From JBHEPS01 sp046261635 (lineage in GTDB: Bacteria; Acidobacteriota; Thermoanaerobaculia; Gp7-AA8), in contig JBHEOL010000344.1 of assembly GCA_046261635.1 (NCBI GenBank), forward strand, positions 1 through 5,110: a stretch of DNA of 5,110 nucleotides. Reading direction: 5' to 3'. The position numbers and the translations under genes are program-made. This document shows positions 1 to 5,002 of this stretch, piece by piece; the first letter of the stretch is position 1; each line of letters begins with the position of its first letter. The notes beneath the pieces are model-generated. The model saw nothing but the letters and a program-made list of their open reading frames with translations. It made no database searches and was not told the DNA's origin.

Positions 1-59
1 TCCTGCCCCCTTGTTTCTCTACTCGGGATCGCGCCCGACCCGGTTCACTGAATCACCAC

Positions 60-78
60 GCGCGCTCCAGCGCGCTTT
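60..78 (+). terminator. Possible intrinsic terminator, first of two hairpins
   Basis: Seen: a perfect 6-bp GC-only stem (GCGCGC 60-65 with GCGCGC 70-75), a 4-nt loop and then TTT at 76-78. The T tract is short, so this would be a weak terminator. It would end transcription of a gene lying left of the window. No such gene is visible here, so the role is inferred. Confidence 0.3.
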
Positions 79-92
79 CCCTACTCAGGACG

Positions 93-113
93 ACCGGGGG
101 GGGGCCCGGTTTT
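93..113 (+). terminator. Possible intrinsic terminator, second hairpin, with G9 run
   Basis: Seen: ACCGGG (93-98) pairs with CCCGGT (105-110) around a loop of six G, followed by T at 110-113. The stem and loop contain an uninterrupted run of nine G (96-104). Together with the hairpin at 60-78 it could stop transcripts entering from the left and insulate the amidohydrolase gene. The T tract is short and the G run could be a sequencing problem, so confidence is modest. Confidence 0.35.
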
Positions 114-134
114 CGCGCACTGGCCCCCTCGCCG

Positions 135-140
135 TACAAT
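135..140 (+). promoter_or_regulatory. Candidate -10 element just before the amidohydrolase start
   Basis: TACAAT matches the sigma-70 -10 consensus at five of six positions. Eight bases separate it from the ATG at 149, so a start site about 7 nt downstream of the hexamer would give an mRNA with almost no leader. No convincing -35 box is seen at 17-18 bp spacing (TTTCGC/TTCGCG lies there), and no Shine-Dalgarno precedes the ATG, which fits a leaderless transcript. Confidence 0.35.
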
Positions 141-148
141 CACTCCCC

Positions 149-1426
149 ATGAAGAAAGCCGCGGTTCTGGTCCTGACGATGATGGCCTCCACGCTCAACG
201 CACAGCAGCTCACCGCCGAGATCGACCGCCTCGCGGCGGGGATCGCCGACCAGGTGGTCGAATGGCGCCGTGATTTTCACCGGAACCCGGAGCTCAGTTT
301 CGAGGAGACGCGGACAGCGAGCCTCGTCGCGAAGCATCTCCGCTCGCTCGGGATGGAAGTGACCGAGGGTGTGGGGAGAACCGGTGTGGTCGGAGTGCTG
401 AAAGGCGGGAAGCCGGGTCCGGTCGTGGCGCTGCGAGCCGACATGGATGCGCTTCCGGTGACCGAGGTGGTCGACGTTCCGTTCCGCTCGACGAAGAAGG
501 CAACTTACAACGGCGACGAGGTCGGGGTGATGCACGCCTGCGGGCACGACTCTCACGTGGCGATGCTGATGGGCGCCGCATCGGTCCTCGCCGGAATCCG
601 CGAACAACTCCCGGGGACGGTCAAGTTCATCTTCCAGCCGGCCGAGGAAGGTGAGGGGGGCGCGGTCGCGATGATCGAGGACGGCGTGCTCGAGAACCCG
701 CGGCCCGACGCGATTTTCGGGCTTCACGTCATGTCGTCGGAGCACTCGGGAACGATCAACTATCGAGCAGGCGGGCTGATGGCGGCGTCGGACCGCTTCG
801 AGATTCTCGTCAAGGGAAGTCAGACGCACGGGGCGTATCCGTGGCGCGGAGTCGATCCGATCGTCGTCGGATCGCAGATCGTGCTCGGGCTGCAGACGAT
901 CACCAGCCGGCAGCTCGATTCCACCCTCGCGCCTTCGATCGTCACAGTCGGCATCTTCGAGGGAGGCGTGCGCTACAACATCATCCCGGACGAGGTGAAG
1001 ATGGTCGGAACCGTGCGGTCGCTCGATCCCGAGATGCGGAAAGACATCCATCGCCGCATCGAGCGGACCGCGAAGCTCATCGCGGAGAGCGCCGGAGCGG
1101 AAGCCGAGTACGTCCTGCATCCCGACGGGACCGGGGTCACTTACAACGATCCCGAGCTGACCTCCCGGATGGCGCCGACTCTCGAGCGGGTGGCGGGCGC
1201 CGATCGCGCGCGAGTCATCAATCCGACCGTGGTCGCCGAGGATTTCTCCGCTTACCAGGAGCAGATCCCTGGGATGTTCTTCTTCCTCGGATGCACTCCC
1301 GCGGGAGCCTCGCTCGTGGAAGCCGCGCCGAATCATTCTCCGCGATTCTTCGTGGACGAGAAGACGATGCCGACGGGTGTTCGTGCTCTCGCCTCGCTGG
1401 CGGTCGATTATCTGACTGGGAAGTAG
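149..1426 (+). CDS. Exported M20D-family amidohydrolase (hippurate / N-acyl-amino-acid hydrolase type)
   Basis: Predicted metal-dependent amidohydrolase of peptidase family M20, subfamily D, which cleaves N-acyl amino acids or similar amides. Start 149 is chosen because the next 20 residues form a signal peptide (MKK, hydrophobic core 4-14, cleavage near LNA-QQ, 18/19); the open frame upstream is Arg-rich and lacks family similarity. The mature part has the complete family pattern: DFHRNPELSFEET (42-54), ALRADMDALP (94-103), HACGHDSH (129-136), QPAEEGEGG (163-171), GLHV (191-194), EDFSAY (364-369), NHSPRFFVDE (395-404). Expected metal ligands are Cys131, His133, Glu167, His193 and His396, with Glu166 as general base, so the enzyme looks intact. 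A dimerisation (lid) domain should span about 213-320. The 425-residue length is normal allowing for the signal peptide. Characterised relatives are often cytosolic; export here suggests action in the periplasm or outside. Substrate cannot be told. The gene stands alone and faces sixA. Confidence 0.93.
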   Translation: MKKAAVLVLTMMASTLNAQQLTAEIDRLAAGIADQVVEWRRDFHRNPELSFEETRTASLVAKHLRSLGMEVTEGVGRTGVVGVLKGGKPGPVVALRADMDALPVTEVVDVPFRSTKKATYNGDEVGVMHACGHDSHVAMLMGAASVLAGIREQLPGTVKFIFQPAEEGEGGAVAMIEDGVLENPRPDAIFGLHVMSSEHSGTINYRAGGLMAASDRFEILVKGSQTHGAYPWRGVDPIVVGSQIVLGLQTITSRQLDSTLAPSIVTVGIFEGGVRYNIIPDEVKMVGTVRSLDPEMRKDIHRRIERTAKLIAESAGAEAEYVLHPDGTGVTYNDPELTSRMAPTLERVAGADRARVINPTVVAEDFSAYQEQIPGMFFFLGCTPAGASLVEAAPNHSPRFFVDEKTMPTGVRALASLAVDYLTGK

Positions 1427-1444
1427 CTCTCCGGCGCCGCTGGA

Positions 1445-1894
1445 TCAGGCTCGCTCGCTCCAGGCGAGCTTCCACTGATCGCGCTCCTTTTCGATTGCGG
1501 CGATCGTCCCGGTGGAGAAGGCGAGCACCGGGACCTCCGGACTGCCTGAGATCAGAACTCCCGCCACCCGTTCGACGAGGGGAAGATGGGTCACCAGGGC
1601 GACCGGCTCGGCGAGTGATTCGATCCATCGCGCGAGCGCGTACGGGTCGGCGTTCGGCCGCAGCAGCTCCAGCGGAGCGGGTGCGAGGTCGAGCTTCATC
1701 GTCGACGCCAGGATCTCGGCCGTCTGTTCGGCCCGGCGCTTTCCGCTGTGATGAACCGAGTGAATCGCGCCGGTCCGCTCCGCGACCCGGCGGGCCAACT
1801 TCTCGATCGCATCCCGTCCCTCTGGCGTAAGCTCCCGATGGTCGTCCTGTCCGCGGATCTCCGCGTCGCCGTGTCTCATCAGCCAGATCAGCAT
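1445..1894 (-). CDS. sixA: SixA-type phosphohistidine phosphatase (histidine phosphatase superfamily)
   Basis: A 149-residue protein, close to the length of E. coli SixA (about 160). The superfamily signature RHGDAE lies at 7-12, with His8 as the predicted phospho-acceptor. The arginine of the second motif is in KRRAEQTAEI (52-61, matching the RAEQT of SixA), and the second catalytic histidine is His103 in VTHLPLVERV, close to SHLPLV in SixA. No signal peptide, so cytosolic. SixA in E. coli removes phosphate from histidines of phosphotransfer proteins (the ArcB HPt domain, and NPr of the nitrogen PTS); the partner here is unknown as no kinase or PTS gene is nearby. Start 1894 is preferred over an in-frame start at 1966 because the extra 24 residues are Arg-rich and the family begins two to five residues before RHG. 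It converges on the amidohydrolase gene and diverges from the barrel gene. Confidence 0.88.
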   Translation of the reverse strand: MLIWLMRHGDAEIRGQDDHRELTPEGRDAIEKLARRVAERTGAIHSVHHSGKRRAEQTAEILASTMKLDLAPAPLELLRPNADPYALARWIESLAEPVALVTHLPLVERVAGVLISGSPEVPVLAFSTGTIAAIEKERDQWKLAWSERA

Positions 1895-1904
1895 GTTTCG
1901 TTCA

Positions 1905-1909
1905 CTCCC
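1905..1909 (-). promoter_or_regulatory. Ribosome-binding site of sixA
   Basis: On the minus strand GGGAG, in the context GGGAGTGA, lies 10 nt before the ATG at 1894. The spacing is a little long but it supports the short start rather than the upstream in-frame start at 1966. Confidence 0.5.
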
Positions 1910-1978
1910 GCGCCGCACTGCCCTGAAGCAGGGGACTCGACGGCGGCTTCGGCGCAGGCGTTGCAAATTGTGGCCCGT

Positions 1979-1994
1979 CCGGCAGTCTCGCCGG
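1979..1994 (+). other. Small hairpin just upstream of the barrel gene's ribosome-binding site
   Basis: CCGGC (1979-1983) pairs with GCCGG (1990-1994) around a 6-nt loop. The Shine-Dalgarno AGGAGG follows at 1997-2002 and is not part of the stem. It could keep the ribosome site exposed or affect mRNA stability, or be chance in GC-rich DNA. No clear -10/-35 pair was found in the 113-nt divergent spacer 1895-2007, though TTGCAA at 1961-1966 could be a -35-like box. Confidence 0.25.
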
Positions 1995-2007
1995 GCAGGA
2001 GGGTCAG

Positions 2008-2694
2008 ATGAGCCATCGGATCGCGCTCCTTACCGCGTGTCTCGCCATGCTTCCGCAGCTCGCCGCCGCGGAGTGGGGCGCTGGATTTCAGGGCGGCGGC
2101 GACTACGGGTACACCTGGATCACCTGGTCGCAACCGGTGGAGCTCGTTGCCGGCCAGCGCAGTCTCTTCTGGACGACGGCGAGCTATCAGTATTATCGCG
2201 TCTCCGAGCTGGGAGGAACGTCCGAGGTGCGGGCCCCGGGACTCGGCGCCGGAGTGACGTTCTTCTGGAATCCGAGCGCCGACACCGCGATCTCCTTCGG
2301 GCCCGGCTACGAATACCGATGGATCACTCGCGATCTCGCGAACGGGGGGGAGATCGATGATCCGCGGGGAGGCGCCGTGCTCCAGGGAACGATCGAGCAC
2401 CGGCTCCTCGAGCGAACCTTCATCGGCGGCGGCGCGAGTTACCTCGGGGCGACCGACTGGCTGCACGCCCGCGCCTCGGTCCGCCAGCAGATCGGGGACG
2501 CCTTCCGCGTCGGTCCCGAGGCGACCATTCAGGGGAACGACGACGTCGAGATCCAAGAGCTCGGGGCGATCGCCGAGATGCCCTACGGCCGCAGCTGGAT
2601 CCACCTCCGCGCGGGGCAGGCGACCGAAAAGCACCGGGGAGGATTCGAGCAGACGCGTCCTTACTTCAGTGTCGGGATCGCGCGCTCGTTCTGA
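2008..2694 (+). CDS. Predicted outer-membrane beta-barrel protein, faintly BcsS-like
   Basis: A 228-residue protein with a signal peptide (MSHR, hydrophobic 5-20, cleavage near AAA-EW at 21/22). The mature chain is rich in Gly, Tyr and Trp with alternating polar/non-polar strands such as ASYQYYRV (58-65), FGPGYEYRW (97-105) and RPYFSVGIARSF (217-228). The last residue is Phe, the usual C-terminal signature of outer-membrane barrels. I estimate a small barrel of roughly 8-12 strands. The second half (HARASVRQQIG at 153-163, VGPEATIQGND at 168-178) reminds me of the cellulose-biosynthesis barrel family BcsS, which has a GPEA..GN stretch, but this is a weak recollection and no cellulose genes are in the window. 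Start supported by AGGAGG at 1997-2002, 5 nt before the ATG. The coiled-coil gene follows on the same strand after 115 nt and might be co-transcribed. Function unknown. Confidence 0.75.
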   Translation: MSHRIALLTACLAMLPQLAAAEWGAGFQGGGDYGYTWITWSQPVELVAGQRSLFWTTASYQYYRVSELGGTSEVRAPGLGAGVTFFWNPSADTAISFGPGYEYRWITRDLANGGEIDDPRGGAVLQGTIEHRLLERTFIGGGASYLGATDWLHARASVRQQIGDAFRVGPEATIQGNDDVEIQELGAIAEMPYGRSWIHLRAGQATEKHRGGFEQTRPYFSVGIARSF

Positions 2695-2764
2695 GTTCCC
2701 GTTCTGAGCCTCCGTGGTCCCGCCGCGGTGTTACAGATTGGGCGGTCGGGAAACCGTGGGGTGC

Positions 2765-2806
2765 GGGAGCCGTAGCTACCTCCCAGAACTCGAGACTCAG
2801 GAGGTA
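2765..2806 (+). promoter_or_regulatory. Candidate RNA switch: anti-Shine-Dalgarno hairpin in the leader of the coiled-coil gene
   Basis: Seen: TACCTCC (2777-2783) is perfectly complementary to GGAGGTA (2800-2806), which contains the ribosome-binding site (AGGAGGT 2799-2805) of the gene starting at 2810. Pairing gives a 7-bp stem with a 16-nt loop that hides the site. The same anti-SD strand (CTCCC 2780-2784) can instead pair with GGGAG at 2765-2769, freeing the site; a GTAGCTAC palindrome (2772-2779) sits between. Two mutually exclusive folds are the hallmark of translational riboswitches, thermometers or protein-controlled leaders. Inference only: no known riboswitch class is recognised, and the leader (2695-2809) is short. 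Confidence 0.35.
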
Positions 2807-2809
2807 TCG

Positions 2810-3598
2810 ATGAAAAGATCAGCAACATTCGCGACTCTGGCCGGCGCCGCGGTTCTGACCACGGCGGCCGCCGTCTACGCAGGAACCGCGATCAGCGCGC
2901 CGCCGTCGCCGCCGCCACCGCCGAAGCCGGTGCGAGCGATGGTCGCCCCCGCCCCCGTCCCCCCGGCACCGTCGGCCGTTCCTGAAGCGCCGGCAGTTCC
3001 GGCTCGACCAGCGCTGGCGCCTCCGGCTCCCCCGGCGTTGCCCCGGGCGGGAGAAAAAAAGATGAGGATCCGGGGTGAAAGGTTCGGAGCGCGATTCTCC
3101 GGGGAGACGATCATCGTCGACTCGGACGGTGCCACCTGGGTGATCGAGGATCCCGAGGCAGTGGAGCGGATCCGCGAGTCCGTCGAGAGCCAGGTGGAGA
3201 GCGCGCGTGCGATGGCGGCGCGGGTTCACGAGCTCCGGCCCGCGATCGAGCTGGCGGAGTCGATCGCGGCATCGATCGACCACGAAGCGATCGCGAAAGC
3301 GACTGCAGCTGCCCACGAGGCGGCCGATCTCGCGATGGAGGGAATCCACGAGGCCCGACTCGAGGCTCTGTCGGCCGAGATCGAGAAGTCGGTCGAACGC
3401 GCGATGCGTGAGTCCGAGCGGTCGATCCGGCAGTCCGAGCGCCAGATCCGCGTGCACGAGCTTGAGATGCGGCGATTCGAGCGCGAGATGGAAGCCTTCG
3501 AGCGCGAGATGGAAAAGCTGGGGGAGAGGATCGGGGCTGATATCGACGCTGCCATCCGCACGGAGATCGAGCGGGGCAACGCGCGGCGCGTCGATTGA
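2810..3598 (+). CDS. Exported Pro/Ala-rich coiled-coil protein of unknown function
   Basis: I do not recognise this 262-residue protein. Start 2810 is set by a strong Shine-Dalgarno (AGGAGGT 2799-2805) and a following signal peptide (MKR, hydrophobic 6-23, cleavage near VYA-G at 24 or ISA-P at 30); the in-frame extension back to 2714 is rejected. Layout: a Pro/Ala-rich low-complexity linker (31-80), a short basic patch (GEKKMRIRGERFGARF, 81-96), a small beta-like segment (ETIIVDSDGATWVIEDP, 99-115), then a long charged helix (about 117-255) with Glu/Arg heptads, clearest in SERSIRQ, SERQIRV, HELEMRR, FEREMEA, FEREMEK (202-236). No cysteine, enzyme motif or later membrane segment. It is probably a periplasmic or surface coiled coil, with the linker spanning the cell wall or giving flexibility. 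The Pro-rich plus short beta layout recalls tails of some M56/BlaR1-like proteins, but the peptidase domain is absent and this is only an impression. Low-complexity base composition is like its neighbours. Confidence 0.8.
   Translation: MKRSATFATLAGAAVLTTAAAVYAGTAISAPPSPPPPPKPVRAMVAPAPVPPAPSAVPEAPAVPARPALAPPAPPALPRAGEKKMRIRGERFGARFSGETIIVDSDGATWVIEDPEAVERIRESVESQVESARAMAARVHELRPAIELAESIAASIDHEAIAKATAAAHEAADLAMEGIHEARLEALSAEIEKSVERAMRESERSIRQSERQIRVHELEMRRFEREMEAFEREMEKLGERIGADIDAAIRTEIERGNARRVD
3055..3061 (+). other. dnaX-like slippery heptamer A-AAA-AAG in frame
   Basis: A run of seven A (3054-3060) followed by G gives A AAA AAG in the reading frame of the coiled-coil gene (codons 82-84, Glu-Lys-Lys). 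This is the same heptamer and phase used for -1 frameshifting in E. coli dnaX. A -1 shift would add five codons (GAT GAG GAT CCG GGG) and stop at TGA 3076-3078, giving a short product of signal peptide plus Pro-rich linker without the coiled coil. GGGAG lies directly upstream (3049-3053), closer than the dnaX stimulator. No strong downstream hairpin is evident. Confidence 0.3.
3476..3514 (+). repeat. Two tandem 21-bp heptad-coding units
   Basis: TTCGAGCGCGAGATGGAA occurs at 3476-3493 and again, identical, at 3497-3514, a period of 21 bp. Each codes one heptad (FEREMEA / FEREMEK) of the coiled coil. Identity at the DNA level, including third positions, suggests recent duplication of a single heptad, and so a coiled coil whose length may vary between strains. 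Confidence 0.75.
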
Positions 3599-3682
3599 GA
3601 ACAGGGGGGCCACAAAGGAAATCGGCCGGCCCCTGAGTGAAAAAGACGCGGTGAGCCGGGGCGGCAAGCAGCCCCACCCACG

Positions 3683-3709
3683 AAAAAGGCGGGCCGCCCG
3701 GGCCCGCCT
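3683..3709 (-). terminator. Intrinsic terminator of the msrB-msrA operon
   Basis: Read on the minus strand: AGGCGGGC (3709-3702), a 7-nt loop, GCCCGCCT (3694-3687), then T continuing to 3683 (five T in all). An 8-bp stem that is nearly all GC followed by a T run is a canonical Rho-independent terminator. It starts 24 nt after the msrA stop. In the plus direction the stem is followed by TCGAATCG, so it is not expected to stop the coiled-coil gene's transcript well. The rest of 3599-3733 holds no gene. Confidence 0.85.
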
Positions 3710-3733
3710 CGAATCGCGTTCTCTCGCTCGCGG

Positions 3734-4231
3734 TCAATCCCGCACGAAGTGACAGGTATACCCGCCCGGATTCTTCTGAAGATAGTCCTGGTGGTACCCC
3801 TCGGCGTTCCAGAAGTCGCCCGCGAGAACGATCTCGGTCACGACCGGCCGGGGCCATTTCTTCGACTGATCCACCCCCCGCTTCACTTCCTCCGCGACCG
3901 TCTTCTGCTCCTCGTCGTGGTAGAAAATCGCCGATCGGTATTGAGTCCCCCCATCGTTTCCCTGACGGTTGCGCGTGGTCGGATCGTGAAGGCGGAAAAA
4001 GAACTCGAGGATCGCACGGTAGGTGATCTTCGAAGGATCGAACGTGAGTCTGATCGACTCGGCGTGCCCGGTTCCACCGGATTTAACCTGTTCGTAAGTC
4101 GCGTTCGGAACGTTTCCCCCGGTGTAGCCGACTTCCGTGTCGACGACCCCATCGAGCTCCCGGATCAATTCCTCCACGCCCCAGAAACATCCCCCGGCAA
4201 GCGTTGCTGTCTGCAGTCCGTTCTCGGTCAC
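3734..4231 (-). CDS. msrA: Peptide-methionine (S)-S-oxide reductase MsrA
   Basis: Reduces the S form of methionine sulfoxide, free or in proteins, using thioredoxin as electron donor. The 165-residue protein has the catalytic GCFWG motif at 14-18 (Cys15 nucleophile), Glu58 in GTGHAES, and Asp93 and Tyr98 in NDGGTQYRS. The spacings (43, 35 and 5 residues) equal those between Cys51, Glu94, Asp129 and Tyr134 of E. coli MsrA. The single other cysteine, Cys160 in GGYTCHFVRD near the C-terminus, fits the resolving cysteine of two-Cys MsrA proteins. There is no signal peptide, so it is predicted cytosolic. The start is GTG; an in-frame TGA lies shortly upstream with no other start codon between, so the N-terminus is certain. 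It overlaps the msrB stop by 4 nt (GTGA), and AAAGGAG (4248-4242) lies 10 nt before the start, inside msrB. Second gene of the operon, followed by an intrinsic terminator. Confidence 0.97.
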   Translation of the reverse strand: MTENGLQTATLAGGCFWGVEELIRELDGVVDTEVGYTGGNVPNATYEQVKSGGTGHAESIRLTFDPSKITYRAILEFFFRLHDPTTRNRQGNDGGTQYRSAIFYHDEEQKTVAEEVKRGVDQSKKWPRPVVTEIVLAGDFWNAEGYHQDYLQKNPGGYTCHFVRD

Positions 4232-4845
4232 TTCTTCGCCGCTCCTTTGAAGAGGGCCGCATATTCACCGTAGCCCTCCTCCTCGAGTTTATCTGCGGGG
4301 ATGAATCGCATCGCAGCAGAATTCATGCAATAGCGCTGTCCGGTTGGAGCCGGCCCGTCATCGAACAGGTGTCCAAGATGGGAGTCCGCATGCCTGGAGC
4401 GGACCTCGGTCCGTGATATGAAGAACTTCCGGTCGGTCTTCGTGGTGACGTTCTGGTCCTCGAGCGGCCTGATGAAGCTCGGCCAGCCGGTGCCGGAGTC
4501 GTACTTGTCGAGGGAGCTGAACAGCGGCTCGCCGGAGATGATGTCGACGTAGATCCCGGGCTCCTTGTTGTCCCAGTAGTCGTTTCGGAAAGCCGGCTCG
4601 GTTCCTTCGTGTCGGGTGACGTCGTACTGAAGCTTGCTCAGCTTCTGGCGCAGCTCTTCGTCAGCGGGCATCTTGAAATCCTTCATCGAGAATCCTTTCG
4701 TCCCCCAGTCGGGGCGCTGAGCCGAGGCCGCGGAGCCGGATTGAGCGATCGCCGCGTTGTCCCGTCCCGCCCAGAGAAGCCACGCGCCGATGGCGAGGGC
4801 GATGAGGGCGATCGGCATTGCGCGTTTTGCAAATCTGATGGCCAT
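4228..4845 (-). CDS. msrB: Exported or membrane-anchored peptide-methionine (R)-S-oxide reductase MsrB
   Basis: Reduces the R form of methionine sulfoxide, complementing MsrA. The N-terminus (RFAKR, then hydrophobic 10-26, then a Ser/Ala linker to about 45) is a signal peptide or single membrane anchor, placing the enzyme outside the cytosol. The catalytic domain runs about 64-198: TRHEGTEPAFRNDYWD (77-92), GIYVDIISGEPLFSS (97-111), SGTGWPSF (117-124), RTEVRSRHADSHLGHLFDDG (145-164) and RYCMNSAAMRF (171-181), with Cys173 as catalytic residue. Cys173 is the only cysteine in the protein. The two CxxC zinc pairs of many MsrBs are absent, as in the B. subtilis type, and the recycling cysteine usual in SxCGWPSF is Thr119. 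Start 4845 is chosen because TAAGGAG (4861-4855) lies 9 nt upstream; a TTG start at 4872 would place that site inside the gene. First gene of the operon; no clear promoter seen. Confidence 0.95.
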   Translation of the reverse strand: MAIRFAKRAMPIALIALAIGAWLLWAGRDNAAIAQSGSAASAQRPDWGTKGFSMKDFKMPADEELRQKLSKLQYDVTRHEGTEPAFRNDYWDNKEPGIYVDIISGEPLFSSLDKYDSGTGWPSFIRPLEDQNVTTKTDRKFFISRTEVRSRHADSHLGHLFDDGPAPTGQRYCMNSAAMRFIPADKLEEEGYGEYAALFKGAAKK

Positions 4846-4854
4846 GGTGCCTGT

Positions 4855-4861
4855 CTCCTTA
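4855..4861 (-). promoter_or_regulatory. Ribosome-binding site that sets the msrB start
   Basis: TAAGGAG on the minus strand, 9 nt before the ATG at 4845. Its presence argues against the in-frame TTG at 4872 as the true start. The start matters because it defines the export segment of MsrB. Confidence 0.75.
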
Positions 4862-4915
4862 CCGATGATCAAACGAAGGGGGACGCTGGATCGTTCCCTC
4901 GATTCGTTCGGAACA

Positions 4916-4943
4916 CCAGGGACCAGGGGCTAGGGATTAGGAA
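4916..4943. repeat. Degenerate 7-bp tandem repeat upstream of msrB
   Basis: Four consecutive heptamers: CCAGGGA (4916-4922), CCAGGGG (4923-4929), CTAGGGA (4930-4936), TTAGGAA (4937-4943), around a consensus of the form CYAGGGA. Similar GGGAYYAG-type intergenic repeats are, from memory, found in several GC-rich genomes. It lies 71-98 bp upstream of the msrB start, where it may overlap the promoter. Role unknown. Confidence 0.5.
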
Positions 4944-5002
4944 AATTCGACGAAAACCCGTCTCGCTTTCCGTCATCCTGAGAGGCTGTGAAAGAAACCA
5001 GA

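Noticed and set aside
140..1336. Long open frame on the minus strand (398 codons) opposite the amidohydrolase
   Set aside because: Rich in Arg, His and Asp with no domain pattern; it mirrors the codon bias of the well-supported M20 gene on the other strand.
1453..1469. Hairpin GCTCGC / GCGAGC about 27 nt after the amidohydrolase stop, as a terminator
   Set aside because: Lies inside the 3' end of sixA and is followed only by TTCC; no proper T run in either direction.
841..1830. Plus-strand open frame (329 codons) spanning the M20 gene end and sixA
   Set aside because: Arg/Ser/Pro-rich translation, overlaps two confident genes in other frames, and has no ribosome-binding site.
1888..2634. 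Minus-strand open frame (248 codons) opposite the barrel gene
   Set aside because: No family motif or signal; the plus-strand frame has a Shine-Dalgarno, signal peptide and barrel signature.
2687..2708. CGTTCTGAG repeated twice at a 13-bp period around the barrel gene stop
   Set aside because: Only 9 bp and two copies; easily chance, with no associated structure.
3606..3633. GGGGCC / GGCCCC hairpin after the coiled-coil gene as a terminator
   Set aside because: The loop is 16 nt and no T run follows; the only convincing terminator in this gap points leftwards for the msr operon.
2819..3667. Minus-strand open frame (282 codons) opposite the coiled-coil gene
   Set aside because: Its Arg/Gly/His-rich composition is the reverse reading of Pro/Ala and Glu/Arg codons; it has no start signal.
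3749..4273. Plus-strand open frame (174 codons) opposite msrA
   Set aside because: Lies fully antisense to a gene with all catalytic residues; no independent evidence.
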